Assembly: GCF_022317005.1 (NCBI RefSeq)
Contig: NZ_CP081005.1
Coordinates: forward strand, 124,001-188,000
Length of the DNA: 64,000 nt
Source of the DNA: Mycobacterium sp. IDR2000157661
GTDB lineage: Bacteria; Actinomycetota; Actinomycetes; Mycobacteriales; Mycobacteriaceae
Reading direction: 5' to 3'
Below the pieces are notes generated by a model that had not been told where the DNA came from, did no database searches, and saw only the letters and a program-made list of their open reading frames with translations. How positions within the stretch are numbered: the stretch's first letter is position 1; the number at the start of each line of letters is the position of its first letter. A program made the position numbers and the translations under genes. Of the stretch, positions 6,970-14,873 are shown piece after piece.

Positions 6970-7581
6970 CACCGCGGCACTTCGATGAATGCGCCATGAA
7001 TGCCGTGCGGGATACGGGTCATACGAACCAAAAATCCTCGTCTCCTTCGCTGCCCCGGCTATGGTGCAGCCCGGATTATCGACGCCGCTACAGGACATCT
7101 CGGGACTGTTCTTGCGGGAGCCGTTGAACCATGTAAAGCCGGCTGTAGCCTCACGGCTCAAGCCAATCGCGGCGTCGTTGAGACGGGTCCACACCGCGAC
7201 TGCAAGACCATACGGAGTTGCATTAGCCAGGCTGATCGCCTGAACCTCATCGTCAAATTCCTTCAACGTGAGCACCGAACCGAATATGTCGTCCTGCATG
7301 TCCTGAACAACGGCGGATGCCGGTTCAAGGGTGGCAACAATCGTCGAAGCGGCGAAGTAGCCGGGTAATCCATCGGGTTGGCTCGGCTCCCCTCCGCTGA
7401 ATTTCGTTCCCTCGGTCCTGGCGATGTTCCGGCACACTTCTTCGGGCTGAGCGTGGGAAACCAGCGGTCCAGCCTGGGCACCGATTTTGCGGGGATTTGC
7501 GACGACGATCATGCTGACCTTGGTCCTGGAACTTGCCGTTGCGTCATGAAACTTGGAGACGTACACGAGGATTCGCTGCAT
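6970..7581 (-). pseudogene. Aldehyde dehydrogenase C-terminal remnant
   Basis: The translation QRILVYVSKFHDATASSRTKVSMIVVANP...GPLVSHAQPEEVCRNIA...GYFAASTIVA...DDIFGSVLTLKEFDDEVQAISLANATPYGLAVAVWTRL...FTWFNG follows the catalytic-domain half of aldehyde dehydrogenases. The NAD-binding half, the catalytic Cys and the terminal FGG-x-K-x-SG segment are missing, and similarity stops after FNG. It is in frame with the CAP gene downstream, apparently by chance. It begins just beyond pcaJ, so it marks a deletion or rearrangement scar. Boundaries are approximate. Confidence 0.7.
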
Positions 7582-7645
7582 GCCCTAAAGATCTGCCCGT
7601 CGGTGATCACCGAGGCCGCCTGCGATGCCGATAGCGCCGCCAAGG

Positions 7646-8368
7646 TCAGCATTGACGAAGATCAGCGACGCGTCCATCACACGAGAGTGCCATGCGCATC
7701 CGCTCCTCGAGCGCGGCAATGCTGAGCCCGAACGTGTGCAAGACCCGCAGCTGGCCGCCACCGGTGTGGTCGATGTCAAACACGGCATAGTCGGTGTACA
7801 CCCGATTGACGCATCCAAGTCCGGTCAGTGGATAGCTGCACGAAGGAACCAATTTAGCGGTTCCGTCCTTCGCGAACAGCGTCATCATGACCAACACGCT
7901 CTTCGCGCCGATAGCAAGATCCATCGCGCCGCCGACGGCGGGTATGGCGTCAGGCGCCCCGGTGTGCCAGTTGGCGAGATCCCCGCGCTCGCTGACCTGA
8001 AACGCGCCGAGAACACAGACATCGAGATGACCGCCGCGCATCATGGCGAAGGAGTCGGCGTGGTGGAAGTAGGATGCCCCAGGGGTTTCGGTAACCGGGA
8101 TCTTGCCGGCGTTCGTCAGATCCGGATCGATTGCGTCGCCGATCGCCTCCCCACCCATCCCGAGCATCCCGTTCTCGGTGTGCAACACGACCCCCGCGGC
8201 GGGGTCCAGGAAGTCAGCGACCATAGTGGGCTGCCCGATGCCGAGGTTCACGTACGAACCCGCGGGGATGTCGTGGGCGATCATCGCGGCGATCTCCCGA
8301 CGGTCCAGCGGGCCCCGGTCGAGGTGCTCGACACAGGCGCGGGTCGATGCGTCGACTGTTCTCGTCAC
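7646..8368 (-). CDS. pcaJ: 3-oxoadipate CoA-transferase subunit B
   Basis: 240 aa from GTG at 8366-8368, which overlaps the pcaI stop (GTGA). It catalyses succinyl-CoA + 3-oxoadipate exchange together with PcaI. The motif YVNLGIGQPTMVADF and the catalytic Glu in HTENGMLGMGG (about residue 65) are clear, as is the family C-terminal part NRVYTDYAVFDID. The last ~18 residues (MRMALSCDGRVADLRQC) do not look like the usual tail, and the aldehyde dehydrogenase remnant begins immediately beyond, so the extreme C-terminus may have been replaced by a rearrangement. It is the last gene of pcaHGBLIJ. Confidence 0.88.
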   Translation of the reverse strand: MTRTVDASTRACVEHLDRGPLDRREIAAMIAHDIPAGSYVNLGIGQPTMVADFLDPAAGVVLHTENGMLGMGGEAIGDAIDPDLTNAGKIPVTETPGASYFHHADSFAMMRGGHLDVCVLGAFQVSERGDLANWHTGAPDAIPAVGGAMDLAIGAKSVLVMMTLFAKDGTAKLVPSCSYPLTGLGCVNRVYTDYAVFDIDHTGGGQLRVLHTFGLSIAALEERMRMALSCDGRVADLRQC

Positions 8369-9063
8369 GAGGCTGCCTCCGTGGACGTCTCGGGAATTGC
8401 GGACAGGTCGAGGACGCGGTCGACGTAGATGCCGGGCGTGACGACCGTCTCGGGGTCGATCTGCCCGGTGTCGACGACGCGGGAGACCTCGACGACAGTA
8501 AGCAATGCCGCGGTCGCCATCACCGGGCCGAAGTTTCGCGCGGTCTTGCGGTACAACAGGTTTCCGGCCTGGTCCGCTACGTGCGCCCCGATGAGCGCCA
8601 CATCTCCGAAGATCGGGTACTCCAGCACGTAGTCGCGGCCGTCGATGGTGCGGATCTCCTTGCCCTCGACCAGTGGCGTGCCAACCCCCGTCGGGCAGAA
8701 GAATGCGCCGATGCCGGCCCCCGCCGCCCTGATCCGTTCGGCCAGGTTGCCCTGAGGGACCACCTCGAGGTCGACCTTGCCCGCCCGGTAGAGCGCGTCG
8801 AACACGTACGAGTCGGCCTGTCGGGGGAAGGAGCAGATGACCTTGGTGACCCTGCCCGCCGCCAGCAGCGCGGCCAGGCCGGTGTCGCCGTTGCCTGCGT
8901 TGTTGCTGACGATGGTGAGGTCGGCGGCACCCTGTCGAATCAGCGCATCGATGAGCGTGGTGGGCATGCCCGCCATGCCGAACCCCCCGACGAGAACCGT
9001 TGCACCGTCTTCGATTCCAGCGACGGCATCCTCGGCACGGTCGCAGACAACGGTGCGACTCAT
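8365..9063 (-). CDS. pcaI: 3-oxoadipate CoA-transferase subunit A
   Basis: 232 aa. VLVGGFGMAGMPTTLIDALIRQGA near the N-terminus and LEVVPQGNLAERIRAAGAG...FFCPTGVGTP are diagnostic for the A subunit of family I CoA-transferases (SCOT/PcaI). It forms the heteromeric enzyme with PcaJ, feeding 3-oxoadipyl-CoA to a thiolase (PcaF) not present in the window. It starts at ATG 9061-9063, overlapping the pcaL stop by 4 nt, and is followed by a 4-nt overlap with pcaJ. Confidence 0.92.
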   Translation of the reverse strand: MSRTVVCDRAEDAVAGIEDGATVLVGGFGMAGMPTTLIDALIRQGAADLTIVSNNAGNGDTGLAALLAAGRVTKVICSFPRQADSYVFDALYRAGKVDLEVVPQGNLAERIRAAGAGIGAFFCPTGVGTPLVEGKEIRTIDGRDYVLEYPIFGDVALIGAHVADQAGNLLYRKTARNFGPVMATAALLTVVEVSRVVDTGQIDPETVVTPGIYVDRVLDLSAIPETSTEAAS

Positions 9064-10241
9064 GACGGCGCACCTGGGTGCTCGTCAAACTCCGGCAAGA
9101 CCTCGGCGGCTATGCGGAAGGCGGAGTTGGCGTCGGGAACTCCGCAGTAGATCGCGGTTTGCAAGAGCAGCTCTTTGATCTCGTCGTTGCTCAGACCGTT
9201 CCGGCGGGCCGCCCGCAGGTGCATCGCCAGTTCCTCGTGGTGGCCGCGGGCGACCAGCGCCGTCAGCGTGATCATCGAGCGGCTGCGGAAGTCGAGACCC
9301 GGGCGGGTCCAGATGCTGCCCCAGGCATACTGCGTAATCATGTGCTGGAAGTCGGCGGTCAGGTCGGTGGTACCGGCCACTGCCCGGTCGACGTGCGCAT
9401 GGCCCAGCACCTCCCGCCGTACCGCCATTCCTGCACGGTGCACGTCTTCGAGGGTCTTGCTCGGGGGCTGCGGAACACCGACGATCTCTGCGATGAGGCC
9501 GGCCACGCGCTCCGGCGCTTCGGCGGGGGCCAGGTGTCCGACGCCTTCGAGCACCACCAGGTCTCCGTCTTTTACGTCGGAGGCGATGCGCCGCAACGAT
9601 TCCGGCGGCGTGGGGCTGTCAGCGCTACCCGCAACGGCCAGGACCGGAGTGCCGATCTCGGACAACCTATCGGTTACATCAAACACTGCTAACGCTTCGC
9701 ATACCTGCGCATAGGACTCCGCATCGGTGTGACTCAGGGCATCCAGCAGCGCCGAGGCGGTCCCCGGCTCGCGGTCGACAAAGCCCGGCGCGAACCAGCG
9801 CTCGGCCGCGCCGGTCAGCATCGTGTCGACACCGCCGGCGCGGACGGTAGCGGCACGTGCGAGCCAGCCGTCCGGGGTGCCGATGGCGGCGCCGGTGCAC
9901 AGCAGGGTCGCCGAGCTGACCCGTTGCGGAGCATCGAGCAGCAGCTGCAGACCGACGCATCCACCCACCGAATCACCGGCGTAGTGGAATGTCTCCACGT
10001 TAAGGTCGTCCGCGATCACCAGCACCGCTGCCGCGAGGTCGGCGATGGTGAACGGGTGGGCCCGACGGCCGCGGCCGTGACCGGGAAGGTCCCATCCGAC
10101 TACGCGCACATGATCGACCAGTCGTTGCGCCACGCCTGTCCACAGGGTGGCCGTCGTTGTCCCCAGCGAGGGGCCCAGCAAAAGCAGCGGCCCGTCGTCG
10201 GGTCCGCCGAGGTGGATGGCGGTGAGAGGCGGATTGCTCAT
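9060..10241 (-). CDS. pcaL: Bifunctional 3-oxoadipate enol-lactonase / 4-carboxymuconolactone decarboxylase
   Basis: 393 aa. Residues 1-260 are an alpha/beta hydrolase (nucleophile Ser in AGDSVGGCVG, about residue 91; His in GVGHLAPAEAPE) acting as enol-lactonase. From about residue 270, AGMAVRREVLGHAHVDRAVAGTTDLTADFQ...YAWGSIWTRPGLDFRSRSMITL is the CMD domain. This fusion is the known actinobacterial PcaL. The ATG at 10239-10241 follows the pcaB stop with a 4-nt overlap. The much longer open frame upstream is an artefact over pcaB. Confidence 0.93.
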   Translation of the reverse strand: MSNPPLTAIHLGGPDDGPLLLLGPSLGTTTATLWTGVAQRLVDHVRVVGWDLPGHGRGRRAHPFTIADLAAAVLVIADDLNVETFHYAGDSVGGCVGLQLLLDAPQRVSSATLLCTGAAIGTPDGWLARAATVRAGGVDTMLTGAAERWFAPGFVDREPGTASALLDALSHTDAESYAQVCEALAVFDVTDRLSEIGTPVLAVAGSADSPTPPESLRRIASDVKDGDLVVLEGVGHLAPAEAPERVAGLIAEIVGVPQPPSKTLEDVHRAGMAVRREVLGHAHVDRAVAGTTDLTADFQHMITQYAWGSIWTRPGLDFRSRSMITLTALVARGHHEELAMHLRAARRNGLSNDEIKELLLQTAIYCGVPDANSAFRIAAEVLPEFDEHPGAPS

Positions 10242-11443
10242 GGCGCGTCCTTGACGAAGCGGCAAGCCCGGCCGAGTGTCGAGTCGATCAGCCGATCCGC
10301 GGCGCCGGTGTAGCCGGGTAGCGCTGCACGACCTGTCAGCTCGGTCATCGAGCGCTGTTCGGAAAGCAGGCTTTCGGCGGCGGCCAGATTGGCCGCGGCG
10401 CGCGGCGGGTCGACACGGAGGCCGGACAGGAGGTCGGATGTGTGCGCGGCGGCGACGACGGTGTGGCGGGCCAGCGTCCGCAGGGTTGCCCATTCTGTGT
10501 GCCAAGCGCCGTCGGAGCGTTCGTCGACGGTCGCGCCTGCGGCGGTGTGCAGGATGCTGCCAAGGGGTCCGGCGGTGAGCGCGGCGCGGCGGATCAGCAC
10601 CGAGCGGACCGGGTTGTTCTTGTGCGGCAGCGTCGACGAGCCGCCACCATGCCCCTCAGCCAGCTCGCCGATCTCGGGCCTACAGCCCGTCGTGACGTCG
10701 GTGGCGATGTGGCCCCAGGCGTCGCAGCAGCTCACCAGCGCGTCGCCGATCCGGGTGACCTGCCACCGGGTGGTATGCCAGGGCGGGGTGGGCGCCAACC
10801 GCAGCGTGGCGGCCAAGCCGTCACTGAGAGCGATGGCCCCCTCGACGGATCCGGCCAATTCGGTTGCGGCTGCGAGCGATCCCACCGCGCCACCGACCTG
10901 CGCCGGCAACGACGCCATCAGCCCCGCTATGGGCTCGGCGGCGTCGAGTACACCGGTCAGCCAGCGGGCGAACTTGGCGCCGAGGGTGCTCGGCAGTGCG
11001 GCCTGGGTCAGCGTGCGGGCGAGTGCCGATGTGTCACGGTGAGTTTCGGCCAGTTCGGTCAGCGCCCGTACCTGGATGGCGAACTCGTCGCCGAGGCGGA
11101 TCAAGACGTCACGCGTGCAGAGCATCAGTGCGGTGTCGACGACGTCCTGACTGGTCAGCCCGCGGTGCACCCAGCGGGCCGTTGGTTCCGCCGAGCGTTC
11201 CCGCAACACCAGCACCAGGGCGGAGACGGGATTGCCGTCCGCGCCAGCGCGCCGGGCGATCGTCGCGGCGTCACCGTCGGCGAGCAGGATGGTCAGGTCC
11301 GCCCGCGCCTGCCGGGGCGCGATGCCCGCATCGACGAGTCCATCCAGCCAGGCTTGTTCCACCGCGACCATCGCGGACAGGAATGCGCCGTCGCTCATCA
11401 GGTCGCCCGCGAGATCGTCGCCCGGCCAGAACAGATCGATCAT
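10238..11443 (-). CDS. pcaB: 3-carboxy-cis,cis-muconate cycloisomerase
   Basis: 401 aa, fumarase/aspartase superfamily. The signature GSSTLPHKNNPVRSVLI (GSSxMPxKxNP type) is near residue 270, and TARWVHRGLTSQDVVDTALML is the upstream active-site region with the conserved TSQD. It converts 3-carboxymuconate to 4-carboxymuconolactone, which PcaL then decarboxylates. It overlaps pcaG upstream and pcaL downstream by 4 nt each. The length is slightly short of bacterial homologues of about 450 aa, with nothing obviously missing. Confidence 0.9.
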   Translation of the reverse strand: MIDLFWPGDDLAGDLMSDGAFLSAMVAVEQAWLDGLVDAGIAPRQARADLTILLADGDAATIARRAGADGNPVSALVLVLRERSAEPTARWVHRGLTSQDVVDTALMLCTRDVLIRLGDEFAIQVRALTELAETHRDTSALARTLTQAALPSTLGAKFARWLTGVLDAAEPIAGLMASLPAQVGGAVGSLAAATELAGSVEGAIALSDGLAATLRLAPTPPWHTTRWQVTRIGDALVSCCDAWGHIATDVTTGCRPEIGELAEGHGGGSSTLPHKNNPVRSVLIRRAALTAGPLGSILHTAAGATVDERSDGAWHTEWATLRTLARHTVVAAAHTSDLLSGLRVDPPRAAANLAAAESLLSEQRSMTELTGRAALPGYTGAADRLIDSTLGRACRFVKDAP

Positions 11444-12009
11444 CGTTGGTGGCCCGGGTAACGCAGAAAGACCGTCTCGGGCTTGTCCGGGGTGTCCTGC
11501 AGTTGGATGTCGAAGCGTAGACCGGTTTGGTCGCGGGTGGCGATGAGCGTGTCACGACGCTCGGGCGTAAGCGTGTTCAGCAGCGAATCGTTCTCCAATT
11601 GCTCGCCGGGAATGTAGGCGCGGGTGAACAACCGGTTCAGCAGTCCCCTGGCGAACACGGTGATCGAGATGAACGGCGCCACAACGGGTTCGGTGACACC
11701 GGGGATGACGGTGGTAAAGGTGTACCGCCCCGCTTCATCCGTAGTGGCACGACCCCACCCGGTGAAGGTCCAGCCGTCTCGGTGCAGGGAGCCGCTGGCG
11801 TTCGGGATGCTGCCGTCGGCGTCGGCCTGCCAGATCTCCAGCAGCGCGTCGGGTAACCCCCGGCCGTCGGCGTCTGCGACGACGCCGTGCAACTGAACAG
11901 CGTTCGGCGAACCGGGCGGCACCAACTCGTTACACCTGTCGAAGGGCAGTGCATAACCGAAGAACGGTCCGACGGTTTGGCCAGGGGTGGCCGGCAGCAG
12001 CGTGGACAT
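11440..12009 (-). CDS. pcaG: Protocatechuate 3,4-dioxygenase alpha subunit
   Basis: 189 aa from ATG 12007-12009. TPGQTVGPFFGYALPF at the N-terminus, then LEIWQADADGSIPNA, WGRATTDEAGRYTF and FARGLLNRLFTRAYIPGE are classical PcaG segments. The alpha subunit does not bind the iron but shapes the active site with PcaH. Intradiol cleavage gives 3-carboxy-cis,cis-muconate. The start shares a base with the pcaH stop, and the stop overlaps pcaB. Confidence 0.93.
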   Translation of the reverse strand: MSTLLPATPGQTVGPFFGYALPFDRCNELVPPGSPNAVQLHGVVADADGRGLPDALLEIWQADADGSIPNASGSLHRDGWTFTGWGRATTDEAGRYTFTTVIPGVTEPVVAPFISITVFARGLLNRLFTRAYIPGEQLENDSLLNTLTPERRDTLIATRDQTGLRFDIQLQDTPDKPETVFLRYPGHQR

Positions 12010-12806
12010 CAGCGGTGGGCTCCGCGGCCGAGGTTCTCGATTGGGGTGCGCGCCGACCCGGTCAGGACGACGTCCCATCGGTAGCCGGTAGCCCATTCGT
12101 GGGTGCTGAGTTCGTGATCGTAGCTGGCCACCAGCCGGCTGCGCGCCTTCTGATCCGGGATCGCCTGGAAGATCGGATCAAGGCCGAGAAGCGGGTCGCC
12201 CGGGAAGTACATCTGGGTGACCATTCGCTGCGTGAATTCCGTGCCGAAGAGCGAGAAGTGGATGTGTGCGGGCCGCCACGCGTTGCGGTGGTTCTTCCAC
12301 GGATACGGCCCCGGCTTGATCGTGGTGAACCGGTAGATGCCGTCCTCGTCGGTCAGACAGCGGCCGGCGCCGGTGAAGTTGGGGTCGATTGGGGACGGGT
12401 GCTGATCCCCCTTGTGGATGTAACGCCCGCCGGCGTTGGCCTGCCAAATCTCGACGAGCTGGCGCCGCACCGGCCGCCCTGCGCCGTCGACGACCCTGCC
12501 GGTCACCACCAGTCGTTCGCCGATGGGTTCACCCGAGTGCTGAACGGTGAGGTCGGCCTCCAGCGGGTGAACGTCGCGTTCGGAGAAGCACGGCGTCCAT
12601 AGCTCGACCCCTTCCGGGTCGGCGTGGTGAAGGTCCCTTGTCGGATGCCGTAGCAGGCTGCTCCGGTAAGGCGGATAACTCAGGCGCGGCTGCGTCTCCT
12701 CGACCCCTGCACGCTGGTAGGCGGACTCGATCGCACCGATCTCCGCGCTGATCTCCGGCTGGCTCGCTACGGCGCCGTCGGGATTGCTGTCGATCAACGC
12801 TGCCAC
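12009..12806 (-). CDS. pcaH: Protocatechuate 3,4-dioxygenase beta subunit
   Basis: 265 aa from GTG 12804-12806, chosen because family N-termini read like QPEISAEIGAIESAY...ETQPRLSYPPYRSSLLRHP and because upstream starts would sit in the operator. Fe(III) ligand regions are visible: RYIHKGDQHP, the Tyr in GPYPW, and the two His in AHIHFSLFG. It is the first gene of pcaHGBLIJ. The leader of about 45 bp carries the palindromic site at 12851-12865 shared with the divergent IclR gene, so substrate-responsive control is likely. An in-frame ATG at 12870-12872 is the alternative start. Confidence 0.9.
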   Translation of the reverse strand: MAALIDSNPDGAVASQPEISAEIGAIESAYQRAGVEETQPRLSYPPYRSSLLRHPTRDLHHADPEGVELWTPCFSERDVHPLEADLTVQHSGEPIGERLVVTGRVVDGAGRPVRRQLVEIWQANAGGRYIHKGDQHPSPIDPNFTGAGRCLTDEDGIYRFTTIKPGPYPWKNHRNAWRPAHIHFSLFGTEFTQRMVTQMYFPGDPLLGLDPIFQAIPDQKARSRLVASYDHELSTHEWATGYRWDVVLTGSARTPIENLGRGAHR

Positions 12807-12850
12807 GGCGCCTACGGTACCGACGACGTTGAGACTGGCGAACGGTAGAA

Positions 12851-12865
12851 TTCCACTGAGCGGAA
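12851..12865. promoter_or_regulatory. IclR-type operator in the pcaH/pcaR intergenic region
   Basis: TTCCACTGAGCGGAA is a 15-bp near-perfect inverted repeat (arms TTCC(A/G)CT around a central G) between pcaH and the divergent IclR gene. Its shape fits IclR-family sites. It lies only 14 bp upstream of the regulator's TTG start, so it could control both directions and autoregulate. Confidence 0.65.
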
Positions 12866-12878
12866 AGGCCATCCACAA

Positions 12879-13628
12879 TTGGCAGGGAACACTTCGACGC
12901 CGGGAACCACTGTCACCTCGCGTTTGCTGAACATTCTCGGCGCCTTCGACGAGCGGCATAACAGCCTGACCCTGTCCGAGTTGGCCCGCCGGGCCGGACT
13001 GCCGATTGCCACCACACACCGCCTTGCGGCCGAGTTGGTCGCCGGCTCGGCATTGCAGCGCCGCGCCGACGGTCAGTACGTGGTGGGCAGGCTGGTCTGG
13101 AACGCGGGATTGCTGGCGCCGGTGGAAGGCCAATTGCGCCAGGTGGCTGAACCGTTCTTGTATGACGTATACGCGGCGACCCTTGCCACCGTGCACCTGG
13201 CCGTGCGCGATGGCGACGAGGTGCTGTACCTGGAACGGATGATGGGCCGGACATCTGTCCCGATTGTCAGCACCGTCGGCAGCAGGCTGCCGATGCACTG
13301 CACCGGCGTTGGCAAGGTGCTGCTGGCCCACGCGCCGGAGGACGTTAAAGACCGAGTGTTCGCCACCTTGACTCGCATCACGCCGTACACCATCGTGTCG
13401 CCGACCGTGCTGTCTTCGCAGATGCAGCGCATCCATCGTGAAGGAGTGGCCAGCACGAGCGAGGAGATGTCGCTGGGTGCATGTTCGCTGGCGGTGCCGG
13501 TCATCCGTCAGACCGACGACGCCGTAGTCGCCGCGATCGCCGTGGTGGTACCGACGCTGAAGCGCGATCGTCAGCGGCTTCTCGGCGCCCTGCAGGTCGC
13601 CGCGCGCGGCATTGGGCGACTGCTATGA
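12879..13628 (+). CDS. pcaR: IclR-family regulator of the pca operon
   Basis: 249 aa, TTG start at 12879 with GGAAAGG about 9 nt upstream. The N-terminal winged helix (VTSRLLNILGAFDERHNSLTLSELARRAGLPIATTHRLAAELV) is followed by the IclR effector domain (VEGQLRQVAEPFLYDVYAATLATVHLAVRDGDEVLYLERMMG...LPMHCTGVGKVLLAH). It is divergent from pcaH with a shared operator, so protocatechuate or 3-oxoadipate-responsive control of pcaHGBLIJ is expected from related systems. The symbol is by context. The start could in principle be a few codons later, but the HTH begins at once. Confidence 0.85.
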   Translation: MAGNTSTPGTTVTSRLLNILGAFDERHNSLTLSELARRAGLPIATTHRLAAELVAGSALQRRADGQYVVGRLVWNAGLLAPVEGQLRQVAEPFLYDVYAATLATVHLAVRDGDEVLYLERMMGRTSVPIVSTVGSRLPMHCTGVGKVLLAHAPEDVKDRVFATLTRITPYTIVSPTVLSSQMQRIHREGVASTSEEMSLGACSLAVPVIRQTDDAVVAAIAVVVPTLKRDRQRLLGALQVAARGIGRLL

Positions 13629-13895
13629 CCCGTCAGGCGCCGTCGTAGCCGTTGAGACAGAATCTCTCGACCGGGCAAGCTTTCGCGGCGGCCGCAACCT
13701 AGGTCGAAGTGCCACACGTTAGGCGCGAACCGGAGTCCGCGCAGCGCTTACTGGATAGACGCCAACGAGTCTCCCCGCCAATGATTTACAGAAAGCCGGC
13801 GCACTCCGCAGCTTCGAATATTCAGCGAGGGAGGCGGTTCCGCCCACCCTCAAACCCTCAACAGCCGAACTATCGCCGAAGGAATTGCAAAGAAC

Positions 13896-14873
13896 ATGAC
13901 CACCACGACACCGCTGGGATCCGACGCCAGGGCGTGGGCCGCCGAGAACCTTCGAGGCTTCTATATGTGTCCTGTCACGCCCCTCACCGACGCGTTCGAG
14001 CTGGACGAAGAGGGTCTGCGGCAGAATATCGACGCGTTTGTGGAGATGGGGTGCACCGGCCTTGTCGTCGGCGGGTTTTTCGCCGAGGGATGGAACATGA
14101 CACTGGCCGAATGGCAGCGTTACCACGAGGTAGTCGCCGATGCCACCGCCGGCCGCCTGCCCTTGTTCACGATCATTCTGGACCATTCGGCGTACCAGGC
14201 GATCGAAAAAATGCGGTTCGTGGAGTCCCTGGGCTTCACCGGCGCCGAGATCATGAACCCATCGGTGCAGCTCAAGACCGACGACGACGTGGTCGACTAC
14301 TTCGACTTCGTGGCGCCCGCCACCGGGCTGGCGCTTGTGCTCTACCGGACGCCGGTATCCGGTTTCGTGTATAGCCACGACGCAGTCGCTCGGATCGCCG
14401 AGCACTCCAACGTCGTTGGGATCAAGAATGGCACTTTGAGTTGGACCGACAGCATCGCATTGCGCCGCCGCTTCGGGGACCATCTTGTGATCAGCGAGCC
14501 GAATGAGCGCTATTGGGCGCATGATGCTGCGCTCTTCGGGGGTCGGGTGCTTTACGGGGAGCTCTCCCTGATCCTCTACGGGAAACGGCGGCAGGAACTG
14601 CACCACTACACCGACCTTGCGTTTGCTGGTGAACTCGCGGGGGCGCTACCTGTGTCGGCGAAGGTGGACGCAATTCGCCAGGTGTACGAAGAGGTGCTCA
14701 TCGGCCGCATCGCAGCAACGGGTTCCTACGTCGCGGCCATGCCCTATCTGAAGGCGTGGTTCGAACTGTTGGGGCTGCGTGCCGGCCCGGTGCGACCGCC
14801 CGTCAAGGCCCGGCTGTCTGCTCCGGAGCGGGAAGTCCTGCAGGAGAAACTGACGACCGCCGAGGCCATTTGA
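13896..14873 (+). CDS. DapA/N-acetylneuraminate-lyase family class I aldolase
   Basis: 325 aa TIM-barrel. The Schiff-base Lys is K177 in NVVGIKNGT and the conserved Tyr is Y150 in LVLYRTPV (family YN-P). The N-terminal GFYMCPVTPLTDAFELDEEGLRQNID matches the family PVTPF entry. Members do aldol or dehydration chemistry on 2-oxo acids. In aromatic catabolism some are hydratase-aldolases (for example for hydroxybenzylidenepyruvates), but this one lacks a clear subfamily mark. It overlaps the next gene by one base (TGATG) and lies 267 bp downstream of the IclR gene. The substrate is unknown. Confidence 0.75.
   Translation: MTTTTPLGSDARAWAAENLRGFYMCPVTPLTDAFELDEEGLRQNIDAFVEMGCTGLVVGGFFAEGWNMTLAEWQRYHEVVADATAGRLPLFTIILDHSAYQAIEKMRFVESLGFTGAEIMNPSVQLKTDDDVVDYFDFVAPATGLALVLYRTPVSGFVYSHDAVARIAEHSNVVGIKNGTLSWTDSIALRRRFGDHLVISEPNERYWAHDAALFGGRVLYGELSLILYGKRRQELHHYTDLAFAGELAGALPVSAKVDAIRQVYEEVLIGRIAATGSYVAAMPYLKAWFELLGLRAGPVRPPVKARLSAPEREVLQEKLTTAEAI

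Noticed and set aside
6262..7581. A 439-aa fusion of aldehyde dehydrogenase and CAP protein
   Set aside because: The dehydrogenase part lacks its active site and ends in unrelated sequence, and the CAP part has its own signal peptide after an internal ATG.
7585..7818. Frame reading VMDASLIFVNADLGGAIGIAGG near the pcaJ end, looking like a Rossmann fragment
   Set aside because: Mostly antisense-frame overlap with pcaJ; the short GIAGG stretch alone does not support a dehydrogenase.
10242..10505. Long N-terminal extension of PcaL
   Set aside because: Arg/Pro-rich antisense-like residues overlapping pcaB; PcaL homologues start at the ATG at 10241.
13633..13700. Minus-strand fragment KACPVERFCLNGYDGA resembling a ferredoxin tail
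   Set aside because: Only about 20 codons between stops, with no upstream Cys motif; too short to support a call.
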